A stretch of 7,964 nt of DNA from Phycisphaerae bacterium (GCA_021736565.1 JAIPFO010000168.1:1-7964); one strand, 5' to 3'. Counted from the first letter of the stretch, positions 1 through 6,147 are shown. Numbers and translations: made by a program. The notes: generated by a model from the sequence alone, not told the origin.

Positions 1-279
1 GACATGCTGGTTGGTAACAATCAGCCCTGAAGCGTCAATAATGAACCCGCTGCCGGAATTTTGAACAATCTGTTGTCCGCCCCGGGTGGGTTTATCCGAC
101 TCAATGGCCACAACCGCCATTGCCGCGGTTTGGCCGTATTCCTTCTGCCAGCGAATCCAATTTTCACTTTGGAGTGGCGTGCCATCTTGCGGTACGTACA
201 GACTCCGCTCAACGATGAGCAGGGCTGAAGCCCCCAGGGCCACCAGTGCCAGAATAATTGTAAAATAGTTCAATCGCAT
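1..279 (-). CDS. HtrA/DegP-type trypsin-like serine protease, N-terminal part (runs off the left edge)
   Basis: The first 93 codons are present; the gene continues beyond base 1. Residues 6-23 form a hydrophobic segment (uncleaved signal anchor or signal peptide), placing the protease domain outside the cytoplasmic membrane. Residues 75-93 read SGSGFIIDASGLIVTNQHV, the hallmark HtrA block that forms the first strands of the trypsin fold; His92 would be the catalytic histidine. The Asp, Ser and any PDZ domains lie outside the window. HtrA-family proteases degrade or refold damaged envelope proteins. The ATG at 279 is the first possible start and gives the expected anchor; it has no Shine-Dalgarno, but a promoter ends just 6 nt before it (see 286-315). 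The family call rests on one motif block plus the anchor, so the exact subfamily is open. Confidence 0.82.
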   Translation of the reverse strand, partial: MRLNYFTIILALVALGASALLIVERSLYVPQDGTPLQSENWIRWQKEYGQTAAMAVVAIESDKPTRGGQQIVQNSGSGFIIDASGLIVTNQHV

Positions 280-285
280 ATAAGT

Positions 286-315
286 ATCTTATCGTTTGTG
301 GCTCGATGCTGTCAA
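286..315 (-). promoter_or_regulatory. sigma70-type promoter of the HtrA-like gene, predicted leaderless
   Basis: On the minus strand there is a perfect -35 TTGACA (310-315), an 18-bp spacer and a -10 TAAGAT (286-291). Six bases then separate the -10 from the ATG at 279, so the expected transcription start is at or next to the A of the start codon. This fits the absence of a Shine-Dalgarno. The hexamers are seen; leaderless initiation is inferred. Confidence 0.62.
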
Positions 316-450
316 TGGCTAACTGATTTTATGAGGCTTTCGGGTGTGGTTCCTGTTCACATGCAGCCGCCATTGTAAGTGTCGTCATAATCGGGTCACA
401 TCTTGATAAGCAAATGGCACGCCCAAGGTGGTTCAGGCATGCCATTTTGA

Positions 451-491
451 ATAGAAAAAGACGCGAACGTCTTTATTGACGTTCGCGTCTT
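451..491 (-). terminator. Rho-independent terminator of recA
   Basis: Bases 458-471 and 478-491 are perfect 14-bp inverted complements (GACGCGAACGTC core) with a 6-base loop. Read on the minus strand, the stem is followed immediately by a U-rich tail (TTTCTATT after the closing TT of the stem). That is a textbook intrinsic terminator, about 100 nt beyond the recA stop. The right arm is also the start of the interspersed repeat at 476-530, so the terminator seems to use a repeat half. Confidence 0.8.
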
Positions 492-530
492 AAGTCTTTC
501 GAGAGTTCATTTTCCGCATTTTAAAGGCTG
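476..530 (+). repeat. Interspersed repeat, copy A (full length, 55 bp)
   Basis: It starts TTGACGTTCGCGTCTTAAGT and ends TTTTCCGCATTTTAAAGGCT plus G. It aligns without gaps to copy B (1992-2046) over 55 bp with 38 identities by hand count; the conserved blocks are the first 21 and the last 21 bases, and the middle is variable. The first 14-16 bases double as one arm of the recA terminator. Confidence 0.65.
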
Positions 531-590
531 GTATATCGCTGCAAAAATGACTTTTGACGTAGGAGTTTTTTTGTAGGTGCAAGCTATTTT

Positions 591-1706
591 TTACTTTTTG
601 GCCTTTGTTTTTTTCTTAGTGACCTTGACCTCCGTTTGATCTGGAGTTGCTTCTTTGACGACCGGTTGAGAATTCGTCTGGACGGGGAGTGTCTCACCGA
701 TCCCGTAGGCAATAAGGACCTTCTCACGTATTTCTTGCATCAGTTCGCCATTTTCCTGAAGGAAGAGTTTGGTTTTTTCCTTCCCCTGACCGATGGTCAT
801 ATCGCCATAGCGGTAAAATGCCCCGCTTTTTCCCACAATTTCTTTATCCACAGCTAGATCCAGCAGATCCCCTTCAGTGCTGATTCCGCTGTTGAACATG
901 ATATCAAATTCTGCCTGACGGAATGGCGGGGCGATCTTATTCTTAACCACGCGTACACGCACATGGTTACCGACGGCGGTATCACCATCTTTAATTGTAT
1001 TGACCCGACGGACATCCATTCGAATAGAACTGTAAAATTTCAATGCCCGACCCCCTGGTGTCGTTTCAGGGTTGCCGAACATCACACCAATTTTCTCACG
1101 AATCTGGTTGATAAATATCAGGCAGGTACGGCTCTTGCCAATAACCCCGGTGAGTTTCCTCATCGCCTGGCTCATCAGTCGGGCCTGGAGTCCGACATGT
1201 GTATCACCAATTTCACCGCGCAACTCTGCTTCTGGGATCAATGCGGCCACTGAATCAATCACGATAATATCCACCGCGTCACTGCGAACCAGCATTTCAG
1301 CGATATTTAGCGCCTGTTCTCCGCTATCCGGTTGCGAGAACAGCAGGGAATCTACATCGACCCCCAGTCGTTTGGCCCAGGTGGGGTCCAGGGCATGTTC
1401 GGCATCAATAAAAGCTGCCACGCCGCCGGCTTTCTGCGCTTCGGCAATTGTATGAAGTGATAAAGTAGTCTTACCTCCAGATTCCGGCCCAAATAACTCA
1501 ACAATTCTGCCTCGCGGAACCCCATGGCCCCCCAGGGCAATGTCGAGTGACAAGGCACCGGTCCCGATCCCATCGACATTCGTGACACTCGACTCGTCCA
1601 GTCGCATGATCGTTCCGGAACCAAATTGCTTTTCGATCTGAGACAGTGCCGTTTCAAGCGCATTTCCACCTGGTTCTACTTTTTTGGTACTTTTGGCCTT
1701 CGCCAT
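591..1706 (-). CDS. recA: RecA recombinase
   Basis: This is the DNA-dependent ATPase that forms nucleoprotein filaments on single-stranded DNA for homologous recombination and would also trigger LexA-type self-cleavage in the SOS response. Its 371 residues are slightly longer than the usual 350. Walker A is GPESGGKTT (73-81), with Gly where most RecAs have Ser. Further landmarks are the catalytic Glu103, Walker B IIVID (147-151), the L1 region GEIGDTHVGLQARLM (164-178), and NQIREKIGVMFG with Gln201 and Phe210 in L2. The N-terminus is basic, and the C-terminal tail ends in a lysine-rich stretch (KVTKKKTKAKK) instead of the acidic tail of E. coli RecA. I start at ATG 1706 because AAGGAG lies 7 nt upstream; the in-frame ATG at 1721 overlaps that Shine-Dalgarno. 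The gene is monocistronic, with its own promoter and terminator. Confidence 0.98.
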   Translation of the reverse strand: MAKAKSTKKVEPGGNALETALSQIEKQFGSGTIMRLDESSVTNVDGIGTGALSLDIALGGHGVPRGRIVELFGPESGGKTTLSLHTIAEAQKAGGVAAFIDAEHALDPTWAKRLGVDVDSLLFSQPDSGEQALNIAEMLVRSDAVDIIVIDSVAALIPEAELRGEIGDTHVGLQARLMSQAMRKLTGVIGKSRTCLIFINQIREKIGVMFGNPETTPGGRALKFYSSIRMDVRRVNTIKDGDTAVGNHVRVRVVKNKIAPPFRQAEFDIMFNSGISTEGDLLDLAVDKEIVGKSGAFYRYGDMTIGQGKEKTKLFLQENGELMQEIREKVLIAYGIGETLPVQTNSQPVVKEATPDQTEVKVTKKKTKAKK

Positions 1707-1735
1707 AATTGACTCCTTCATTTATTTCGAACAAT

Positions 1736-1764
1736 TTAATACTGATGATTGCGTCAAAAGTCAA
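1736..1764 (-). promoter_or_regulatory. recA promoter, sigma70-type
   Basis: On the minus strand: -35 TTGACT (1759-1764), 17-bp spacer, -10 TATTAA (1736-1741), with a start expected near 1729 and a leader of about 22 nt that contains the AAGGAG ribosome site (about 1711-1717). An inverted repeat GCGTCAA (1751-1757) / TTGACGC (1767-1773) straddles the -35 and could be an operator. No E. coli-type CTGT-N8-ACAG or Gram-positive GAAC-N4-GTTC LexA box is visible here. Confidence 0.7.
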
Positions 1765-1810
1765 TATTGACGCATAAAAATGCTGATTCAACACCAGGAT
1801 CATGGTATGA

Positions 1811-1834
1811 AAATACTTAGGACGCTGGCGTCAT
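1811..1834 (-). repeat. Interspersed repeat, copy C (5' box only, inverted)
   Basis: On the minus strand this reads ATGACGCCAGCGTCCTAAGT plus ATTT. It matches copy H (6148-6171) at 22 of 24 bases by hand count, but in the opposite orientation. It lies about 50 bp upstream of the recA -35. I could not recognise a 3' box beyond it. Confidence 0.6.
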
Positions 1835-1991
1835 TATTGATTTCTGTTGGAAAAATCAGCTCAAAATACAAAACAGGCTTCCCACATTTCATTTCGTCGG
1901 CAAGTTGTTAGGTGTCTGTTAGGTAATACGTTCGCATTTTACATCGGATGTTAGTGGTCGTCAACATTAACTTTTAAAAAAATAATATATT

Positions 1992-2046
1992 TTGACGCCC
2001 GGGTTCTAAGTCCTTTTGAAACCCGTTTTCCGTATTATAAAGGGTG
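1992..2046 (+). repeat. Interspersed repeat, copy B (full length, 55 bp)
   Basis: It begins TTGACGCCCGGGTTCTAAGT and ends with TTTTCCGTATTATAAAGGGT plus G. It is the cleanest full copy together with copy A. CGGGTT (2000-2005) and AACCCG (2020-2025) can pair to form a 6-bp stem around a 14-base loop. This stem is not kept in copy A, so the conserved element is sequence, not obviously structure. Confidence 0.65.
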
Positions 2047-2194
2047 ATTTTGGCGAGGCCAATCGACGTTGAGCCCGGGCGTCCTATCTGGTAAATGCAG
2101 GTTAGGGCTATCCGAAATGGCGGCGAACAAATATTCTGCTATTCTGCCTGACGAACTGGGCGGCCCATAAGTTCTGTGATTTTAAAAATGTTTA

Positions 2195-2223
2195 TTGACA
2201 ATGCCATGTGCAAGTCATAAGCT
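2195..2223 (+). promoter_or_regulatory. Probable promoter of the prepilin-like gene
   Basis: A perfect -35 TTGACA (2195-2200) is followed after 17 bp by TAAGCT (2218-2223), a weak -10 that keeps the T, A and final T positions. The start would be near 2230, giving a leader of about 50 nt ahead of the ATG at 2282. Confidence 0.45.
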
Positions 2224-2281
2224 ATTCTTGTTAGCAGTTGGACAAACGATTAATGATTAACTTTGACGTCAGGATAGGCCA

Positions 2282-3268
2282 ATGAAACCTCGATCTGGAT
2301 TTAATTTGATTGAATTGCTGGTGGTTATATCGATCATTGCATTGTTAGTTGCCATCTTGATGCCCTCGTTGGGGAAGGCCCGGTCCGCGGCGCGAGGGGC
2401 GGTTTGTTTGTCGCATTTACGTTCCACAGGGGTGAGTATGGCGGGTTACCATGCCGCGTATAATGACTGGCTGGCCGGGCCGAATACAAGTGGGTCGGTA
2501 TTGAGTCTCAAGGCCAATTGGGACAGGCCCGAATCAATTCCCTATCGAAATACGGCCCCGGTCCAGAATGTGGATTGGATCTCACCGTTGCTTGGCGATG
2601 CCCTGAGTCTCTCGGCGGACCGCAAGGCGCGTATCAAAGAGATCTTTAATACTGAAATGAGATGTCCGTCGAATCGGACGCGATTTAATTCGGAGTTTCC
2701 AGCGGGTTACGGTTTATTTTCCGATGCGGAGATCCATGAATTATTAACGGCCAGTTATGCCGCGACCATGGGCTTTCATACGCGTAGCTATCAAATATTT
2801 AAGGATAATGACGATGTGATCCATAACGCGGTTCATGATATTGTCCGTTTGCCGGCCGGTTACAGTCCTAAATTATCCCTGGTCGGCAGTCCATCGGGCA
2901 AGGTGGCGGTTTTGGATGGTACGCGTTATGTAGAGGAGGATAATGGCCGGCTTGTCTTTACATTCAACTCGTTTATCCGGCAGCTTAAAGGGGGGAATTA
3001 TATGGTGTACGGGCCGACGATCTGTCAGGACGGTGACCCTTATCGCTGGACAGACGCCACGAATCCGATATTTGATTCACAGGGGATCACGGAGAATTAT
3101 TCCTATCGTCATGGTGGAAAGATCAACGCCCTCTATTTCGACGGTCATTGCCAAAGTCTTTCTCCCAGGCAATCCCTTTCAAGCCGATTATACTGGCCCA
3201 AGGGGTCGGTGGTCCAGGACGCTGGTCGTACGTATGACCCGAGCGATCATACCGGGCAACGGTTTTAG
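2282..3268 (+). CDS. Prepilin-type N-terminal cleavage/methylation protein with H-X9-DG motif (type II pseudopilin-like)
   Basis: This 328-residue protein opens with a type IV prepilin leader. MKPRSG is the short basic leader, cleavage is expected after Gly6, the mature protein starts with Phe7, and Glu11 is the +5 glutamate (FNLIELLVVISIIALLVAIL). The hydrophobic helix spans about 9-29. Near the C-terminus, His277 and Asp287-Gly288 (RHGGKINALYFDGH) form the prepilin-processing-associated H-X9-DG motif. The central domain is presumably extracytoplasmic and has few cysteines. Such proteins are very numerous in Planctomycetes-like genomes; their roles are mostly unknown, with type II secretion or surface fibres as candidates. 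AGGA lies 7 nt before the ATG, supporting the start. It is a lone plus-strand gene with no pilus assembly genes beside it in the window. Confidence 0.9.
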   Translation: MKPRSGFNLIELLVVISIIALLVAILMPSLGKARSAARGAVCLSHLRSTGVSMAGYHAAYNDWLAGPNTSGSVLSLKANWDRPESIPYRNTAPVQNVDWISPLLGDALSLSADRKARIKEIFNTEMRCPSNRTRFNSEFPAGYGLFSDAEIHELLTASYAATMGFHTRSYQIFKDNDDVIHNAVHDIVRLPAGYSPKLSLVGSPSGKVAVLDGTRYVEEDNGRLVFTFNSFIRQLKGGNYMVYGPTICQDGDPYRWTDATNPIFDSQGITENYSYRHGGKINALYFDGHCQSLSPRQSLSSRLYWPKGSVVQDAGRTYDPSDHTGQRF

Positions 3269-3428
3269 CGAGTCCATTGGTACTTTTTAACATCGGACAG
3301 ATTCAGGGGGGATATGGCAGGGCGGTTCGAATCCATGGCGTCTTGTTTTGCTCTTTTGGGTTTCTATTCGAAAGTCGTGTATGTTGCGGGAAGATAAAGA
3401 AATATACTTGTGATCCGGGCGTCGCTTC
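3269..3428. other. Short convergent spacer
   Basis: This spacer lies between the ends of the prepilin-like gene and the ZIP gene. I see no clear intrinsic terminator for either. A 7-bp stem GTCGCTT (3421-3427) / AAGCGAC (3437-3443) spans the ZIP stop codon but is not followed by a T-run. A GGTTCGAATCC string near 3325-3335 resembles a tRNA T-loop but has no matching stem. Confidence 0.4.
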
Positions 3429-4253
3429 TTATCCCAAAGCGACATCCAGGATCATCATGATCGTAAAGCCTGCCAGGACGCCGAGCGTTGCAAAGTCTGA
3501 ATCACTATGCCGTTGCGACTCCGGGATGAGTTCTTCAACGACAACGAATATCATCGCCCCTGCGGCAAATGCCAGGGCATAAGGCAAAATCGGTTCCATC
3601 GCGATCACAAGCCAGGCGCCCAGGACACCTGCTATCGGTTCGACGATGCCAGAGGACTGGCCACTCAGGAAGGCTTTAAGCCGTCCCATGCCTTCCCTCC
3701 TGAGCGGCATCGAGACCGCCATGCCTTCGGGGAAATTCTGTATTCCGATACCGATCGCCAGGGCAATCGCCCCCAATGTCATTTGTTGTGCCGCGGCGGC
3801 ATCGGCCGCATGCGCGACGACGCCAAAGGCAACCCCGACGGCCAATCCTTCGGGGATGTTGTGCATCGTGATGGCCAGCACCAGAAGAACACTTCGTTGC
3901 CAGGAGGTTTTGATCCCTTCGGCATGGCGCGTGTCCAGGCCCGGATTTATGTGTGGAAGTATCTTGTCGACCACATACAGGAAACCGCCGCCGGCGAGAA
4001 AGCCAATGGCCGCGGCTTTCCAGTCGCCATCGGACAGTTCAATGGCAGGAGCCAAGAGGGACCAGAAGCTTGCGGCGATCATCACCCCGGCGGCCAGGCC
4101 CAGCATACTATCCATAAAGTGCTGATTGACTTTTTTGACAAAGAAGACCAGTGAGGCCCCGGCGGCCGTGACGAACCAGGTGAACAGGGTGGCAATTAAG
4201 GCCTGTATGACGGGAGGGTATTGCCGGAAAAATTGAAATAAATAATCTTCCAT
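3429..4253 (-). CDS. ZIP-family divalent metal transporter (GufA/ZupT-like)
   Basis: This 274-residue polytopic membrane protein has about eight predicted helices (roughly 16-38, 51-70, 80-98, 120-145, 158-180, 200-220, 223-242, 255-273). The ZIP signatures are clear. HNIPEG (131-136) in TM4 and QNFPEG (172-177) in TM5 supply the metal-binding His, Asn and Glu residues of the binuclear site, and a third acidic motif, EELIPE (240-245), follows. The loop between TM3 and TM4 is short and not histidine-rich. The family moves Zn2+, Fe2+ or Mn2+ into the cytoplasm; substrate cannot be told from sequence. Its position downstream of a ferritin/rubredoxin operon makes iron or manganese plausible, but a 272-bp gap separates them and co-transcription is not shown. 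The Shine-Dalgarno is weak (GGA about 9 nt upstream of the ATG). Confidence 0.93.
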   Translation of the reverse strand: MEDYLFQFFRQYPPVIQALIATLFTWFVTAAGASLVFFVKKVNQHFMDSMLGLAAGVMIAASFWSLLAPAIELSDGDWKAAAIGFLAGGGFLYVVDKILPHINPGLDTRHAEGIKTSWQRSVLLVLAITMHNIPEGLAVGVAFGVVAHAADAAAAQQMTLGAIALAIGIGIQNFPEGMAVSMPLRREGMGRLKAFLSGQSSGIVEPIAGVLGAWLVIAMEPILPYALAFAAGAMIFVVVEELIPESQRHSDSDFATLGVLAGFTIMMILDVALG

Positions 4254-4398
4254 AATGTATATTCCATGTCCATTTTAGCAATTCAGTGTTCCAGGAAGGT
4301 TAGGCGCGTTTTACCTCTCGGCAAATGCGGTATGACTGTTCGAAGACGATGCGTGCGCATTGATGAGACGCGCGGCGTATCTCGTCAGATGACCCGAC

Positions 4399-4437
4399 TT
4401 GACGCCGGGATCCTGTGTGTTTTTGCCTTCTAAGGAG
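4399..4437 (+). repeat. Interspersed repeat, copy F (shortened)
   Basis: The 5' box TTGACGCCGGGATCCTGTGT is followed closely by a 3' box-like TTTTTGCCTTCTAAGGAG. The spacer between boxes is about 15 bp shorter than in copies A and B. It lies between the ZIP and rubredoxin genes. Confidence 0.5.
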
Positions 4438-4448
4438 GAGGGGGGAGT

Positions 4449-4500
4449 CCGCGGAAATGTTTTTTTGACGCGGGCGTCTTACTTATGATATTTCCAGCGG
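4449..4500 (-). repeat. Bulged stem enclosing repeat copy G, 3' of the rubredoxin gene
   Basis: CCGC (4449-4452) and GGAAAT (4453-4458) pair with GCGG (4497-4500) and ATTTCC (4490-4495), leaving one bulged A at 4496. The enclosed 31 bases contain repeat box G, TTGACGCGGGCGTCTTACTT from 4465, whose GACGC-GG-GCGTC is itself palindromic. In the rubredoxin transcript this would be a nested hairpin beginning about 26 nt after the stop. It lacks a terminal U-run on the minus strand, so it may protect or process the 3' end and not terminate by the intrinsic mechanism. Confidence 0.45.
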
Positions 4501-4525
4501 ACCGATGTCAGGGCCCCCCAAGGCT

Positions 4526-4684
4526 TTACACGGCCTCAAATTCGTCTTTGCCCACACCACATTCCGGACAGCACCAGTCTTCGGGGATGTCATCAAAGGC
4601 CGTGCCGGGATCGACTCCATTATCCGGGTCGCCCACTTCCGGGTCATAAATATAACCGCAAACGATGCATCTGTATTTTTCCAT
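4526..4684 (-). CDS. rd: Rubredoxin
   Basis: This 52-residue protein is the usual size for rubredoxin. It carries the two Cys knuckles that bind one Fe(SCys)4 centre, CIVCG (Cys6, Cys9) and CPECG (Cys39, Cys42), plus conserved Tyr4, Tyr11, Tyr13, Trp37, Phe30 and Phe49. It reads MEKYRCIVCGYIYDPEVG at the start and ends KDEFEAV. Rubredoxin is a small cytoplasmic one-electron carrier. Here it is the likely electron donor to superoxide reductase, rubrerythrin and the flavodiiron protein encoded just upstream. AAAGGA lies 8 nt before the ATG. It is the last gene of the dfx-ferritin-rubrerythrin-like block, 46 bp after the preceding stop. The gene is short and easily missed. Confidence 0.97.
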   Translation of the reverse strand: MEKYRCIVCGYIYDPEVGDPDNGVDPGTAFDDIPEDWCCPECGVGKDEFEAV

Positions 4685-4730
4685 TATGAAAGTCCTTTCA
4701 TCGCATTGACGCGAGAATCGCTCTTATCGA

Positions 4731-5222
4731 TTATCGCAGAGCCTTAAGCTTTTCATTCAATAACGTTATGTGGCTCATTTCCTGTTTGATAATTTCCCTG
4801 ACTTTATCTTTGCCCGATTTAACCGAGACAAGGTCTTCCAGGCCAAGATAGAAAACGATGGAATCTTTTTCCAGGCCCATCGCGATTTTTAGAATCTCTT
4901 GGACTGTCTGGTCCCCGGTGAGCCGTTCGGAGGGGTCTGCCTGAAGGTCAAACACTTCACCGTCCGCCATTGCTTGCAGGTACATTTGCGCTTCGTTATT
5001 CGGGTCGTAAATATCGGATTCTTTTTCACGATCGGCAAATTCCGCCCGCAAAGCGGCAAACGTTTTCTCATGGTCCACTTCCATGGCGGCCAGTTCCTGG
5101 AATTCCTTTTTCATGGCCTTATCTGAACTGCCTTTTGCGGCCTTGAGATAGAACTTCACGCCATTTCGTTCAATTTGTTCGGCCATTACAAAAATTTCAT
5201 CTGCATTAAAAGTGATGGACAT
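4731..5222 (-). CDS. Rubrerythrin-like ferritin-family diiron protein without rubredoxin domain
   Basis: This 163-residue four-helix-bundle protein has the full carboxylate-bridged diiron pattern. Glu18 is in AEQIERNGVKFY; EVDH gives Glu48 and His51; Glu118 is in GLEKDSIVFY; EMSH gives Glu148 and His151. The long linker at about 66-105 between the two helix pairs is typical of the rubrerythrin fold. No CxxC pairs exist, so it lacks the C-terminal rubredoxin domain; the separate rubredoxin encoded next may supply electrons. A peroxidase role (H2O2 to water) is the family expectation and is inferred here. Its ATG overlaps the ferritin stop (TAATG) with AAGGAAG just upstream, implying translational coupling. 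Confidence 0.88.
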   Translation of the reverse strand: MSITFNADEIFVMAEQIERNGVKFYLKAAKGSSDKAMKKEFQELAAMEVDHEKTFAALRAEFADREKESDIYDPNNEAQMYLQAMADGEVFDLQADPSERLTGDQTVQEILKIAMGLEKDSIVFYLGLEDLVSVKSGKDKVREIIKQEMSHITLLNEKLKALR

Positions 5223-5740
5223 TAGGCACTTCCTTTCGCTGTTGGCGGGGTAAAGGTTCGCAGGGACAACTCCTTATCGAGCATAAACATGGCTTCGGGG
5301 CTGTCCTTAATCAGTCTGAGCTGTCCCAATACGGTATTGACGCTGTCTTCTTCTTCCACCTGTTCGCTCACAAACCACTGCAGGAAGATCTCCGAGGCGT
5401 TGTCTCTTTCATCCCGGGCCAGGTAGACCAGGTCATTGATCAGGGCGGTCACTTTTTGTTCATGTGCCAGGGTCTCTTCGAAGGCTTCAAGAGGTGACTT
5501 CCAATTGGTCGGGGGCGCGTCGATCGCCTTCAAGGCCGCTCTGCCGTCTCGCTCAATAATATAATCAAAGAATTTATGGGCATGAAATTCTTCTTCTTGT
5601 ACCTGGATTCGCATCCAGTTGGCAAACCCGGGTAGATCAATGGATTGAAAATAGGCCGCCATGGATAAATACATGTACGACGAATAATATTCAGCGTTAA
5701 TTTGCCCATTGAGGGCTTTTTCCATTTTTTTCCCTATCAT
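5222..5740 (-). CDS. ftn: Bacterial non-haem ferritin
   Basis: This 172-residue cytoplasmic iron-storage subunit would assemble into 24-mers that oxidise Fe2+ and keep the mineral inside. Counted from the ATG at 5740, the metal ligands fall on the E. coli FtnA numbers: Glu17, Glu50, His53 and Glu94 with Gln127 and Glu130 at the ferroxidase centre, Glu49, Glu126 and Glu129 at site C, plus Tyr24. Motifs GFANWMRIQVQEEEFHAHKF and LQWFVSEQVEEE are typical. That numbering and AAAGGA 8 nt upstream favour this ATG over the in-frame one at 5758, which would overlap the dfx stop. It lies 5 bp after dfx. Context suggests it limits free Fe2+ and Fenton chemistry during oxygen exposure. Confidence 0.96.
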   Translation of the reverse strand: MIGKKMEKALNGQINAEYYSSYMYLSMAAYFQSIDLPGFANWMRIQVQEEEFHAHKFFDYIIERDGRAALKAIDAPPTNWKSPLEAFEETLAHEQKVTALINDLVYLARDERDNASEIFLQWFVSEQVEEEDSVNTVLGQLRLIKDSPEAMFMLDKELSLRTFTPPTAKGSA

Positions 5741-5745
5741 GATAA

Positions 5746-6120
5746 TTATCCTTTCCATAAACCATGGAGGTTACAGTATGCCCGTACGGTGACGGATTCT
5801 GCTTCAATATAAAAATTTACTTCTGGGGCATCGCCGGGGTTCAGGAATTGGCGACAGGCCTTTCCATCGGCAATGAGTTCTATCCATTCGATAAAGTGTG
5901 CCGCTTCCATTGGATGGGCCACACTGCCGACCTTGACGGTATATCCGCCATTGATCTTTTCAATGACCGGGACGTGCTTTTCCTGTGCCGCATCGACGGA
6001 GTTTTCCTTTTGACAGGCCATGGGCTTGCCGCAGCACACCAGCTCACCGGCACCGCCATGTACCACCTGAACGATATTTCCGCATGTCAGACATTTGTAG
6101 ATTTCAAGTTTACTTGTCAT
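5746..6120 (-). CDS. dfx: Desulfoferrodoxin (2Fe superoxide reductase)
   Basis: This enzyme reduces superoxide to H2O2 without making O2, a strategy of anaerobes. It is 124 residues long, the class I size. The N-terminal desulforedoxin-like domain binds centre I through Cys10, Cys13, Cys29 and Cys30 (YKCLTCG, VCCGKPM). The catalytic centre II ligands are His49 (EKHVPVIE, with Glu47 and Lys48), His69, His75, Cys116 and His119 (CNLHGLW), at the same numbers as in the Desulfovibrio protein. AAGGAT lies 7 nt before the ATG. It heads the packed dfx-ferritin-rubrerythrin-like-rubredoxin group; I see no good promoter in the 122 bp before it, so read-through from the flavodiiron gene is likely. Rubredoxin is the usual donor and is encoded downstream. 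Confidence 0.98.
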   Translation of the reverse strand: MTSKLEIYKCLTCGNIVQVVHGGAGELVCCGKPMACQKENSVDAAQEKHVPVIEKINGGYTVKVGSVAHPMEAAHFIEWIELIADGKACRQFLNPGDAPEVNFYIEAESVTVRAYCNLHGLWKG

Positions 6121-6147
6121 TGGTCTATCCTTTCATGATTAAGAAGT

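Larger units (their letters stand above)
280..590. other. Intergenic region between the HtrA-like gene and recA
   Basis: No credible gene is seen in these 311 bp. They hold the HtrA-like promoter next to 280, the recA terminator hairpin (451-491), one full 55-bp interspersed repeat (476-530), and a second TTGACG-type box at 554-559 followed by a T-rich run. I see nothing recognisable between 316 and 450. Confidence 0.6.
1765..2194. other. Divergent intergenic region between the recA and prepilin-like promoters
   Basis: No convincing gene is seen here. It contains repeat copies C and B, a degenerate repeat box at 2070-2086 (GCCCGGGCGTCCTA), a very A+T-rich stretch at 1966-1993, and a direct repeat TGTTAGGT at 1906-1913 and 1917-1924 (11-bp period, about one helical turn). 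It also has a tandem ATTCTGC just after 2130. A 17-codon open frame at 2117-2170 lacks a clear ribosome site and is not called. Confidence 0.5.

Noticed and set aside
21..212. 63-codon minus-strand open frame at the left edge
   Set aside because: It lies in a different frame from the HtrA-like reading, which shows a clear membrane anchor and the SGSGFIID/TNQHV block. The 63-codon frame has no recognisable features.
963..1455. Plus-strand open frames antisense to recA
   Set aside because: They are shadows of the strongly supported recA gene and show low-complexity, shadow-type composition.
2117..2170. 17-codon open frame in the recA/prepilin spacer
   Set aside because: It is very short, has no convincing ribosome site, and lies upstream of the predicted prepilin-gene promoter.
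3320..3345. tRNA T-loop-like string GGTTCGAATCC
   Set aside because: The flanking bases do not form a T-stem, and no acceptor, D or anticodon arms are visible around it.
3507..4154. 215-codon plus-strand open frame opposite the ZIP gene
   Set aside because: The opposite strand encodes an unmistakable ZIP transporter with both PEG motifs; this frame is hydrophilic and resembles no family I know.
4687..4702. Small palindrome ATGAAAG/CTTTCAT around the rubredoxin ribosome site
   Set aside because: The loop would be only 2-4 bases and the stem A/U-rich; too weak to claim as a regulatory hairpin.
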